A stretch of 64,000 nucleotides of DNA, from contig NC_081817.1 in assembly GCF_030704535.1 (NCBI RefSeq), positions 139,001-203,000 on the forward strand, in the 5' to 3' direction. The notes under the pieces are model-generated. The model saw nothing but the letters and a program-made list of their open reading frames with translations, ran no database searches and was not told where the DNA came from. The position numbers were made by a program, and so were the translations under genes. Numbering within the stretch: the first letter of the stretch is position 1; each line of letters begins with the position of its first letter. Below, piece by piece: positions 24,028 to 35,068 of the stretch. The stretch comes from Vitis vinifera (taxonomy: Eukaryota > Streptophyta > Magnoliopsida > Vitales > Vitaceae).

Positions 24028-24899
24028 TTGTTTCAAGAGTTTTTGGTTCTTGGTTTCTCACTAAAGTTGTTAAGCCTGAGGTTTTGACTTAGGATATAAA
24101 AGAAAGTGATACAGGGCTCCCTGCCTCTGTATCAGAGTTGAGTTTTGCAAGGATTACTTTACCTTGTAAAGCTAATTAGGGCGTTTAGAAATGTCAAAAT
24201 TTGCCAAACTAGGATGAATAGAACTTATCATTGAGGCACACCCTGAATAAGACCAACCTTTGCTTTTGTGATGTTTCATGGCGCATTTGCCTTATTTAAT
24301 CCATAAACAGGTTCCATTCACACACACAAATATTTTGCCCTAAACGAAATGACCCTATCCAGGGACTTCCTAGTTCTGGTTGTGCCTTCTTTTTATACCT
24401 TGTCATTGGTAAGGTCAATCACTGCATCTGCATAAGCATATGCCCCGAGTGGCATGTGACATGATGGCCTCCTTGACACTAGTACACTCTTGAACCTATC
24501 ATTCCTACACTGGGATTTTTGCTCATACTGCAGTTATAGTTAGCATGATGTATGGTGCTAGTGTCCTCGAAACACCAGAATACTTGAGTTCAACACTAAC
24601 TAAGAACTGCTGCATGAACTAAAATTCAGCAGTGGTAGGCCTAAATGAAGTAGTCTATGATCTATCATCTTTAGCCAGCCGCCTAGTCAAATACACTCGG
24701 CAAGCCAGCAGCCTTAATTGTCCTTCCTCATTCTACTTATCAGTTTTAAGAGAAATATATCACTGGGAAATCATGTAACCATACACTAACTACAAAAGTT
24801 ATGAGATTCTGAAATTTTACTTTTTCCTTTTTAATTTTGGTGTAAAATTGGAAAAAGTATTGTCTATTCATGCATTCCAATAGACACTTACCCCCAAAT
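24028..24899. other. 3' UTR of the Coa1-like gene and intergenic DNA
   Basis: The first 150-200 bp should be 3' UTR. The rest has no supportable reading frame or repeat. Confidence 0.5.
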
Positions 24900-24945
24900 T
24901 TTGTAAATAATATATCAAATTTTATAAAGGATGTGCCAAGAGTGT

Positions 24946-25561
24946 CAAAGTTCGTTTCGAGGTAGAGAATGACCTTCAATTACTACCTGAGGGTCCTCAA
25001 AGGATAATATGGACCATGAGAAGATAGATAGGGGTCTCGATAGCCTGAGAATTGGATGTACCAAAATTTCTTAACGATATACCAAATTTCTTTAAGGATG
25101 TACTTATGGTTCTAAAGTTCGTTTTGAAGTAAGGAACGACCTCTAATTACTTCCTAAAGATCCCTAAAGAAATAAACAAATCATGGGTAATAATATAGAG
25201 GTCCCGGTAGCTCATGGATTGGATGTATCAAATTGTTTTAAGGATGTGTCAAATTTTATTAAATATATACCAAATTTTGTAAAGGATGTACCAAATTGTT
25301 TTTAGGATGTACCTTGAGTTCCAATGTCCATTTCAAGGTGGGGAACAACTTTCAATTCCTTCTCGAAGGTCCCCAAAGGAATACATGAACCATGAGAATG
25401 GAGATAGGGGTCTTGGTTCCTCTAAGAATGGATATACTTAGGGTTCAAAGTTCCTTTTGGGGTGGGCGAGGACCTCTAATTTCTTATCGAGAGTCCTAAA
25501 AGAATATATATACCATGATAAGTATGATAGTGTTTCCAATTCCTCTAAGCATGAATTTACC
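24946..25561. repeat. Four diverged tandem repeats of about 120-200 bp
   Basis: A unit of the form AAAGTTCGTTT...GACCTTCAATTACT...AGGGTCC..AAAGGA...ACCATGAGAA...AGGGGTC...AGAATTGGATGTAC occurs at about 24946-25057, 25113-25233, 25320-25440 and 25443-25561. AT-rich spacers containing GGATGTACCAAATT lie between the first three units. The units differ considerably, so this is an old tandem array. No coding frame is conserved between copies. Confidence 0.75.
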
Positions 25562-26490
25562 TATTTTTGATGTTTCGATTTTATATGAAATTAATATAAA
25601 AGGTTAAATACAATTTTTTTTATAAAAAAATAATTTTATTTTATATTTTATTTTAATTAAAAATTAAATATTTTAACAAAAAAAAAATAGATCCACGATC
25701 AATTTAAAATTATAAGAAAAATGATAAAAAGTATCATCACTTATTGTGATTTTGATATGATAAATTTAAAAGGAAAATTAAAAGAAAAATAATGTAAATA
25801 ATAAAATAGTATTACAAAGATATTTTTACTTTTATGTGTGATATAATTTACAAAATAAATAAATCTTTTGTTTAGCATTAATATAAAAAATCTTATATCA
25901 TAAACTTCTAAATGATAAAATAGAATTTTAAAATTTAAACCTTAATTTATAAAATGTATTATTATAATTAATATTTAAAATCTTAGAAAATATTATTTGT
26001 GGGATAATATTTTCATTTTTGTATATTATATATTTTGTTTTTATTTAATTTGTTATATTAACTATTTATTATATATTATCATTTTAAGTTTAATATGTCA
26101 AAAAATAATTAAAATCAATAAATATGGAGAAATTAAAGAGAAAAAAAATTAAAATTAAAGAAGTTTTATGAGAAAATGCACGAACATGTTGAAAAGAATA
26201 TAAAGGAAAAAAAATAATAAAAAAAACTATAATATGTGACAATGGATTATGGTGGTAGGAGAAGAAAAAAAAAAAGTGATAAGTGGTAAGTGAGATATAT
26301 TGATGTGAGAGAAATAATAAAAATAAATTACACATGGTATTAAATTGATGTGTAGGTAATTGTGAAACAAATTTAAAAGTATTATTAGAGTACATGAATG
26401 GATAATAATTTTTTTTATTTTATATCAAAATTAAAAAAAAAAAAGTAAAATTCTAAAATCTCGTTTTTTTTTTTTTTTTTAATTGGTGTA
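25562..26490. other. AT desert
   Basis: Almost pure A/T-rich sequence ending in a T run (about 26465-26480). The open frames here are products of composition. Confidence 0.7.
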
Positions 26491-26773
26491 TCATCACTTC
26501 ACAACTCTTACGGGGCTACATTGCCTCATTTCCAAGGTCACACTTCTAGTTCCTCCAAAGAGGCGCCCCGGTGACGCAAAACTCCCAAGGTACAAGAAGA
26601 TGACCCCCTCCCGCTGCCCCACTAGTCTATAGACTAACAAGCCATCCGTGGACTTTTTTGCCATGCCACTTTGAAGTTGATGCACCGCTGAATAGGAGTG
26701 ACTACAGTAAAAGTGCTTTTTTGCCGCCGTGTTTTTGTCCGTAGCATTTCTATTAATGGCATTTTTACGGAGG
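26491..26773. other. GC-richer island beside the MULE
   Basis: About 230 bp (26500-26730) of much higher GC than either side. The minus strand has a frame containing FLYLGSFASPGRLFGGTRS, but I cannot assign it. It lies just outside the MULE target duplication, so it is part of the insertion site or of another element. Confidence 0.4.
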
Positions 26774-26782
26774 GAAATAATT

Positions 26783-27401
26783 GAGTTTTGGGTCAAAATG
26801 ACCCATTTTTTAAACTTAAACGTCGAAAACGGGTTAATTTTGAAACTATTGTTCAAAACAGCCCTTTAAAACTACATCAGCCCATAAAATCAATATTTTA
26901 TATCCTTTTTACTTTACCTTTTCTCCAGCCATCCCCGAGCTCTGTTCTCTCCCATTCTGCTATCTTTCTGTGCGATTTTTTTTTATAAACCCTATCCCCA
27001 CCAGTGGGCCACTAAAAAAGACGGTGGAGCTACAAAAAAGTTTAAAGTGAGTCCTAATCTTCTTTTTGGCTTATATAAAGTTTTTGACACTTTCCAATTT
27101 TTTTTCCCATCTCAAAATCTCGATTTTTAGAATTTTTTTTGTTGGGCTGTGTTAATTGTGGCTGTGTTGATTGTGTTTTGTTGCTATATTTGGTTGGTGA
27201 GAATTGGCTACAAGGAGAGTAAATTATTGTTACAAAAAACCGAGGCCCTCCCATTGCAGCTGTTGGGCTTAATTAAAATGAGTTTTTAACAAAACAAGAA
27301 CAGGAAATGAGATGGTTGTTGTTTAAAAAAAATGGAGGTTTTGGGTTTTTTTTTTTTGTATTTAAGTCCATGTATACACAAACACATGTATATTAAAATC
27401 T
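26783..27401 (+). repeat. Left terminal inverted repeat of the MULE
   Basis: About 619 bp, matching the reverse complement of 30822-31447 with scattered mismatches and small length differences in A/T runs. An open frame seen in both ends (27254-27054 minus; 30976-31179 plus) is repeat sequence, not a separate gene. Confidence 0.95.
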
Positions 27402-27406
27402 CACAA

Positions 27407-27762
27407 GAACAGCCAGCTCACTTTTATTTTTTTTCAAAAATCATACAACATTTCTAATATATATATAACTAATGCAAAATACTTACACAAAAGAGGGCTA
27501 GCTCAATTGGTGGCTAGCTCCCTTATGGATCCATAAGGGAAGGGGTCCGGACAAGTTTGCGCGGGTGGGTTTGGGTAAAAATTAAAATAGTTTTCAGTTT
27601 TAAAGGGAAGGAGATTTGAACCCCTTCCCTTATGGATCCATAAGGGAGCTAGCCACCAATTGAGCTAATCCTCTTTTGTGTAAGTATTTTGCATTAGTTA
27701 TATATATATATTAAAAATGTTGTATGATTTTTTAAAAAAACATAAAAATGAGCTGGCTGTTC
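27407..27762. repeat. Foldback of two tRNA-like arms nested in the MULE
   Basis: The arm 27407-27546 is the reverse complement of 27620-27762 (about 140 bp, few mismatches), with about 73 bp between. Each arm ends GAACAGCCAGCTCA outside and has GCTAGCTCCCTTATGGATCC inside. TAGCTCAATTGGTGGCTAGC resembles a tRNA A box, and on the minus strand GGGGTTCAAATCTCC (27622-27608) resembles a B box. This looks like a tRNA-derived SINE in head-to-head form, or a MITE that took one up. Confidence 0.7.
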
Positions 27763-27812
27763 AAAATTATTTTTGAAAAAAATAATTTTGTCTCAAATTA
27801 TTCAATATTATT

Positions 27813-28060
27813 GAACAGCATTTCCCCTAAACAATAGAGATTCAAAAATTTTCAATGTAACATGATATAAGTAAAATATGAATGAATTGAAAAAAAATAA
27901 CAATTTCTAACAACATTAATTTCATTATTAAAATTTTAAAAATTTGAACAACATCTCACCTAAATAATAGAGATTAATAATTTTTTCATGTAACCTGATA
28001 TAAGCAAAATAAGAATGAATTGACAAAAAATAATAATTTCAAACAAACAAACGTCAATAA
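27813..28060. repeat. Tandem duplication near the MULE left end
   Basis: GAACAGCATTTCCCCTAAAC... (about 27815-27912) recurs as GAACAACATCTCACCTAAAT... (about 27945-28045). Shared blocks are AATAGAGATT, GATATAAG and GAATGAATTGA. Non-coding. Confidence 0.7.
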
Positions 28061-28160
28061 GATGTTCAATAAGATAGTTTCTACATATATCTTAAAACGA
28101 TTAAGGTCAATACTAGTAAATTTAAAAAAAAACAGTACAATAAGATGTTCATGAAGTACA

Positions 28161-30757
28161 TCAACTCCTCCTATCATTGGTTTCTCTATTAGGACAAGAA
28201 CGCCGATTGTGACCCAATTGCTTGCAAAGTCCACATGTTTGTGGAATCCTAGTTTCCCTTGCATCCATCTCATTATGCAAATGACTTGATTTTGGTCGAC
28301 CAGAAGTTAGCCGTTTCATTGAGTCTGAAGGCACAATTATCGGTCCATTATATTGAGGCCACTCCAACTCATCAAATATGGGATAAAACAAGGGAACCCA
28401 TGTTGATAGGTAAGCACGTGTGGTGTAATAACCTTGTACAAATTGACAAAATCAATTGCTCGACAATGACAAGCAGCAAGAATGTGTGAAAATGGGAATC
28501 CTAACAAAAATGTTTTGTTACATGTGCAAGACCCCGTTTGAAGGGTAACATGATATGTGCGAGGTTTCCTATTACTGCTTCCAATAGAGTGTCTAGTTTT
28601 AACATGAAAACGTCCCGCCACATGATCATACAAAAGAACCTCATGTGCACCCGCCTTAACAACTGTAGCCTTTATCTTGGCATCAATATGTGGAGTGAAT
28701 TCTTCACCTGAAGCGAGCCGACTGGCACCATGCTCCCGCCTGACTGTGAAATAATTGTTAACCTGATAAAAAGTTAACTGGACTAAAGCTGTTATTGGTA
28801 AGTTACGAGCACCCTTAAGGACACCATTAAAAACTTCAGACATATTAGTTGTCATAATCCCATATCTCCGCCCACCATCATATGAGAGTGCCCATTTTTC
28901 AAGAGGAATTTGCTCCAACCAATTTCTAGCCTCGGCATTTATCCGGCCAATTGTATCCATGTGAGAAATAAATTTTTTAACTTTACTCTCCATAGCAGCC
29001 CTACACATGAGATCCTTTAAAGTCTTATTTTTGAACTTTGTGTTCAAATTACTCGCTAAATGACGCAAGCAAAATCTATGACAAGCATTTGGCTGAGTCC
29101 ATCCCAAATATGTTTCATTAACAGCAGCTATAATGCCAAGATGACGATCAGAAATCAGACACAACCCTTTCCTTTGTGTTACTCCAACTCGGATACATGC
29201 CAAAAACCAACTCTAACTATCTGTATTCTCTCCTTCTGTAATGGCAAATGCAAGTGGAAACAATTGGTTATTACCATCACATCCCATAGCAATTAGCAAA
29301 GTCCCTTTATATTTTCCATACAAATGTGTCCCATCAATACTGAGAACTGGTCGACAGTGTGCAAACCCTTTAATAGATGGAGCGAATGCCCAAAAAACAC
29401 GCTGAAAAATTTCTTCATTCGGATTGTTTCCAAGAACCATTTTGGAATACATAATGCATCCAGGATTTGACTGCTCCAAGGCAAGGAAGAAACGAGGCAA
29501 CTCTGCATAAGACTTGTACCAATCACCAAATAATCGAGTCATTGCTTTCCTTTTTGCCTTCATTGCTTTTTGATAAGAAATTTGGTAACCAAATTGTTCC
29601 GTAACAACAGCTTGAATTGCAGCAACTATAATGGTCATTTCTGCCTTCACCAATGTTTCAATATACTTAGATACAAAGCTAGAATCCAACTGTGAATGAT
29701 CGTGATTAATACATGGATTGACACATGTATGAGGACCTTTGTACTTTGTGATTCTAAACATACCTGTATCTTTCACTGTCATTGCCCTTAGTCGCCATTG
29801 GCACTCTGGTGCTTTTTTACATTGAAGAACTAACACACTTGCATTTGATCTATAAACAGTAAACTCTTGGTGCGCCTTTATGGAAAACATCTTCACAGCA
29901 TGTTGCAAATATGATTTTGAGGAAAATATTTGGCCAATTGATAATTCTCCATCAACATTTCCTAAAGTTGGCTTTTTCCATGGAGTCCAATCACTTACAA
30001 CACAATTAATTGTCGCGTCCATATTTAAAAATTGTGGTGTAGGTGGCATATGGTATGAAACGGGTACAAATGTTTCCTGTAGGTTGTCATTAGAGATATT
30101 AAGTTGGGTACCATGTGGAGAGGCAACTAGTGATGTGTTTTCAACCTTAAACTCAACCTCAGGATTATTAGACCTATCACCAACTTCAAGGTTCACAAAT
30201 CTTGTGCTTTCACATTCCACAATTTGTTGGACCATCACCAAATCAATATTTTCTGTTTGACAACAATTTTCATCATCATTAGGTAAATGAATCTCATCTG
30301 TGTCGATTGCATCATCTCTATCATCTTCCTCATCTCTCTCATTTTCGTCATCAACATCAGTATCACCTGTTGATAATCGTGTCAAATGACCCATTTCATT
30401 ACTCAAATGATAATGGTTGGGAGTTTGCTCTATGAATAATTGAACTGAAGACATTCCATACTTCGATGGCACCAGTAGCATACGTGCAACTGTCCGATCA
30501 TTTCTCACCACTAATGGTTGAAATTTGTTCATTTCAGTTGGATGACGACATTTCAAGACTAACTGATAGTCTCTGTCAACACCAATGATATCATATATCA
30601 TCTTCAACAACTCCACAAAGGTCGTATGAATGGGCACATCTATAGGCTCAATCTCTACATTATTTCCAATATATCTCAAATCCGTTTCTGTCCTCAAAAT
30701 TTTTTCATTCCAATAATATAGCACTTCTACCGTGGAATCAGTCATAATTGCCTTCAC
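28161..30757 (-). pseudogene. MULE transposase, interrupted
   Basis: From 30757 an N-terminal domain (about residues 1-250, with an acidic stretch near 140-160) leads into the MuDR-type zinc-binding region (LQCKKAPECQWRLRA) and the MULE catalytic domain. First D is in VLSIDGTHLYGKYKG (near residue 475). Second D is in CLISDRHLGI. The E region is NMSEVFNGVLKGARN, with a CLRHL motif between. A TAG at 29213-29215 interrupts it in frame. The SWIM-type motif CTCNKTFLLGFPFSH lacks its third Cys (Phe in its place). A frameshift near 28390 separates the C-terminal zinc knuckle CGLCKQLGHNRRSC. Uninterrupted it would be about 865 codons. The element therefore cannot move itself. Confidence 0.93.
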
Positions 30758-30821
30758 ATAAATAATAACAAAAGGTTATTACATAAAAAAAATTATATTT
30801 ATTTAAGTAAAAAATAATGAC

Positions 30822-31447
30822 AGATTTTAATATACATGTGTTTGTGTATACATGGACTTAAATACAAAAAAAAAAAAAAAAAAAACCCAAAACCTCCATT
30901 TTTTTAAACAACAACCATCTCATTTTCTATTCTTGTTTTGTTAAAAACTCATTTTAATTAAGCCCAACAGCTGTAATGGGAGGGCCTCGGTTTTTTGTAA
31001 CAATAATTTACTCTCCTTGTAGCCAATTCTCACCAACCAAACATAGCAACAAAACACAATCAACACAGCCACAATCAACACAGCCCAACAAAAAAAATTC
31101 TAAAAACCGAGATTTTGAGATAGGAAAAAAAAATTGGAAAGTGCCAAAAACTTTATATAAGCCAAAAAAAAGATTATGACTCATCTTAAACTTTTTTGTA
31201 GCTCCACCGTTTTTTTTAGTGGCCCACTAGTGGGGCTAGAGTTTACAAAATAAATCGCATAAAGAGATAGCAGAATGGGAGAGAACAAAGCTCGGGGATG
31301 GCTGGAGAAAAGGTAAAGTAAAAAGGGTATAAAATATTGATTTTATGGGCTGATGTGGCTTCAAAGGGCTATTTTAAACAATAGTTTCAAAATCAACCCG
31401 TTTTCAACGTTTAAGTTTTAAAAATGGATCATTTTGACCCAAAACTC
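30822..31447 (-). repeat. Right terminal inverted repeat of the MULE
   Basis: About 626 bp, inverted copy of 26783-27401. It lies directly upstream of the transposase start, so it probably carries the transposase promoter. Confidence 0.95.
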
Positions 31448-31456
31448 GAAATAATT

Positions 31457-32297
31457 ACTACATAAATCACAAAGAATCCATCACTATTTGGATATATTTA
31501 AAAAAAAAAAAACCTTACATATTCTGAAAGTGTTTTTGGTAACTATAAGAAAAAGTGATTGTTAGGGCAAAAAAATGCTTTAAATTTTTGAAAAAGATTT
31601 TAAAAATATTAGTAAGCACCTAAATTTAATAAATAAAATATTTTCAAGTATCAACACTTATAAATTCTAAATATTAAAATGCATCTAGGAATGGTTGCTG
31701 TTAAAACGTCTATTTTGAATATTAAAATGCACCTAAGAGTGTGATTGGAGTTAAAATGTCTTTAGTTTACAACACTTTTTTAACTAGTGTTTTTGTTATA
31801 AATGCTTTTAAAAAGAAACATTTAGTGTTTGGATGTGAAAAAAATAAATATAAATGTAATGGTAATATATACATTGGAATCATCCATGGAATGATATCTT
31901 TTTGGATTTTAAAATAGTTTTAAATTATTTTCAAAAATAAAATTCAATTTTAAAACTTAAATATGTAAATTAGCTTTCTTGGTCTATTCTCTACAAAGGT
32001 ATTATATATTTATGTGAAATGCAAAAGCTCTAAATGAATTATTACTCCAAACATAAAAAACAATAAAGAAAAACATTTTAAATTTGTTATAAAAAAAAAT
32101 TAAAAAACATTTTTTCCAACTAAATTCTTATTAAACCGTTTTCTGTCAAATAAATTATTAAGTACATTTTTTTGAAGTAAAAACTATTTTTCTTTTTGAA
32201 AAAATGTAAAACTATTTTCAATAATATTTTTTCAAACTGATATATATATATATATATTGTAAGAAAACATTTTTAAACATATATAGTTTTTTTGCAG
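31457..32297. other. AT-rich intergenic DNA
   Basis: Low-complexity A/T-rich sequence with a short (TA)n near 32240. Nothing else is supportable. Confidence 0.6.
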
Positions 32298-32489
32298 AAA
32301 AGTAATCTCAAAATTACTTGCAAACAGAATGTTTTCTTCCCAAGTACTATAAAATCTTTGGAAGCTGGTCCATCTCTTCTTATCCTTGAAATCCATGAAC
32401 TCAGTTTAGCATTACCAGACAGGTCACGAAATCATTATCAACCTCCATTTGCTGAGTTGCCTCAAATAAACAATGGCAATGATGATTGA
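32298..32489 (+). CDS. Possible orphan terminal exon
   Basis: A strong acceptor (TTTTTTTGCAG ending 32297) is followed by an open frame of 63 codons (KSNLKITCKQNVFFPSTIKS, then SLLILEIHELSLALPDRSRN, ending NNGNDD). Its composition is more like coding sequence than the flanks. No upstream exon is visible before the AT-rich zone and the MULE, so the rest of the gene may be lost, distant or absent. The family is not recognised. Confidence 0.25.
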   Translation, partial: KSNLKITCKQNVFFPSTIKSLEAGPSLLILEIHELSLALPDRSRNHYQPPFAELPQINNGNDD

Positions 32490-33063
32490 TGATCGCATGA
32501 CAACTCAAACCCAAGGCTCCCCGAGCCTATCCACTCTGCAACTTGATTAAAATTATAATAATACTAATTTCGTACTCTTCGATTAATATCATTATCCTAT
32601 TTTTAATATCACTTATGGCTTTAGTTTTTAAATGTTGTTAACACGTCAAGCAAACCAACCTTTGCTAGTTTATACTAATAAAAATTTGTAGTGACGAGTG
32701 TGGCACACCTAACACCAATAATGACAATTCCTGGCAATACATCATTATCATATGAAGCAGGTGATTACTTTTCTAACACATAATTTCCAAACATAAGAAA
32801 TTCCCAGAGCCATTGACTATGACTGCGCGCAATTGATGATCAGATCGAGCAAATAAAGATTCAAGAGGTTTAACCTTAAGTGGGTTCCAAAGATGAAGAA
32901 AATCATTTACACATTTCACAGCGTCACCTCTTTCTTGATAAATAAACAGCAAGTGGAATGCTACAGACATTACATTATACCATAAGCAAACGGATAAAAG
33001 TGGGACAAAAGACAAAGAGTAGGTTTTTGATGCCCCTTGATCAACGCCCAGCACCACTCATCA
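32490..33063. other. Intergenic DNA and PIP1 3' UTR
   Basis: The part next to 33063 is the likely 3' UTR of the minus-strand aquaporin gene. No other frame is supported. Confidence 0.55.
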
Positions 33064-34275
33064 TCACTTGGACTTGAAGGGAATGGCTCTGATGACCACC
33101 TGGTGGTATAAAGCTGCTAGTGCGGCCCCAATGAATGGTCCCACCCAGAAGATCCACTGTAGCATGAGGCAGTAAAAGAAAAGAAAAGGCAACCATAAGC
33201 ATTAGCACTATTGATTATTGTGAGTTGACTAGAAGAAAAGGGAAAGGAAAAAATGAAGTAGAGAAGCCCAATCGGTGGCTTACGTGGTCGTCCCATGCGT
33301 GGTCCTTGTTGTAGATGATGGCCGCACCCAGGCTCCGAGCTGGGTTGATGCCGGTTCCAGTTATGGGGATGGTGGCCAAGTGCACCAAGAACACTGCGAA
33401 CCCGATTGGCAACGGTGCCAGTATCTTTAACACATTCAAAATAATACATCACCCACACCGACAAAGGCAATAATTAATTAACTTGATGACAAAGTGAGTG
33501 ATTGAGTGGGTGATCGTGAGAGTCTGAGAAAGAGAAAGACAGAGAGATGTATAGCTTACAGGGACGTGGGAGTCTCTAGCGTTACGCTTGGCGTCAGTGG
33601 CGGAGAAGACAGTGTAGACAAGGACGAAGGTGCCAACAATCTCAGCACCAAGCCCATCTCCTTTGGTGTAGCCAGCGTTCACCACATTGGCACCACCACC
33701 CAGCGAGTTGTACCTGCCCTTCTCGAAACCCTTCACTACACCCGCACCACATATCGCACCCAGGCACTGCATCACCATGTAGTACACTGCCCTCGTCAGC
33801 GACAGCTTCCTTGCCAAGAACAGCCCAAAGGTCACCGCTGGATTTATATGCCCACCTGCACCGCCACCACTTTCCGTCTCATCACAGAATTCTCATATTA
33901 CATACATGAAATAGACAAAAGGTTTTTCGAGAAAAGGCCATCACCTGAGATTCCGGCGGTGCAGTAGACGAGAGCGAAGATCATACCACCAAAAGCCCAA
34001 GCAATCCCTTGAATCCCAACCGTGGAACACTTGGAGTCAGCCCTAACCACCCCCATCACCGTCAAAACGGAGACGTACAGGAACAGAAAAGTGGCTATGA
34101 ACTCCGCTATCCCAGCCCTGTAAAACGACCACGAACACAGCTCTCCAGGCTCGAACAGCGGCGCCGGTGGCGGTTCCTTGTAGTCCTTGTCATCTCCCTG
34201 AGCCGCCGTCCCTATCGGCTGCCTCTCTGAGAACTTGTTCGCTCCCACTCTCACATCCTCTTCCTTACCTTCCAT
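33064..34275 (-). CDS. PIP1: Plasma membrane aquaporin, PIP1 subfamily
   Basis: A six-helix water channel of the plasma membrane. Four exons on the minus strand, 34275-33945, 33855-33560, 33424-33284 and 33156-33064, give 861 nt (286 residues), the normal PIP1 length. I chose the ATG at 34275 because [20 protein letters not shown] is the standard PIP1 N-terminus; an in-frame ATG 13 codons upstream is not conserved. The long N-terminal tail and short C-terminus (AIPFKSK) separate PIP1 from PIP2. NPA boxes are HINPAVTF (N115) and TGINPARS (N236). The selectivity filter H224, T233 and R239 fits a water-type pore. Loop D has the RNARDSHVP segment, whose Ser is a known regulatory position in PIPs. 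PIP1 proteins usually need PIP2 partners to reach the membrane. Confidence 0.97.
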
Positions 34276-34346
34276 CTCTCCTCTTCTCTTCTCTTCTCTT
34301 CTCTCTCTGTACACACCTCCGATGCCTCCACCGTGGTGATGGCTGG

Positions 34347-34354
34347 GTTATATA
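34347..34354 (-). promoter_or_regulatory. TATA box of the PIP1 gene
   Basis: The minus strand reads GGCTATATAACCC about 75 bp before the ATG. A CT-rich leader (TCTCTTCTCTTCTC type) lies between. Confidence 0.7.
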
Positions 34355-34375
34355 GCCAGCCCTCTTCAACCATTG

Positions 34376-35012
34376 TGGCCCCACTTGCGCTTTCATTTTC
34401 TTATCTTGCGACCGACCACTCATCCTTCACTACTTCAATCGGAATGACTCAAATGCCCTCACTTCATATATGCTTTACCACCTAGACATCAGGTCCCGTC
34501 CTAGCTGGCAAGATTTTGTCCACAAACGTGCCAGATGAAAGTAAGGTCCATCTGAGATGATGCAGGCGAGTTACACCACTGTATCAAGTTTGCCTCGTGC
34601 TTAATCAAGATTGGCTCCAAATCCACCACTCACATGCTGACAGGTAAAGGGCCAATCCTGGGACCCATTAAAATCAAATTTAGAATGTTTGATAAATACC
34701 TAGTAAAGGATACGATGATTGTATTAGCTCAATTTGTATCAGATTAATCAAGAAAACCAGGTCTATAGTGAGACCCCATTATTTTGTATTCAGGATTTTA
34801 CCTTTTACCTCATATAATGTCGTACTATTTTATATCTTAATTTAATTTCTTCACACCTTAATTCTATCTATTTATATTCCTATATTATATGTACATATAT
34901 ATTTTTTATTTAATGATGCAAATTTTATCGTACATTTGAATGGTTAGAATAAAAAATTAGTATCACAAGTCCCATTTAAAAACTATTTTTAAATAAAAAA
35001 AGTTTTTTTAAC

Positions 35013-35068
<56 letters not shown>

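Larger units (their letters stand above)
26783..31447 (-). mobile_element. MuDR-type MULE with long terminal inverted repeats
   Basis: A 4665-bp element with inverted ends 26783-27401 and 30822-31447, starting GAGTTTTGGGTCAAAATGA. A perfect 9-bp target duplication GAAATAATT flanks it (26774-26782 and 31448-31456), the length typical of Mutator-like elements. It contains a transposase reading frame on the minus strand (30757-28161) that is broken by a stop and a frameshift. A nested foldback and a tandem duplication lie between the transposase and the left end. Confidence 0.97.

Noticed and set aside
27054-31179. Two matching frames starting MGGPRFFVTIIYS on opposite strands
   Set aside because: They are the same stretch of the MULE terminal inverted repeats read in mirror orientation.
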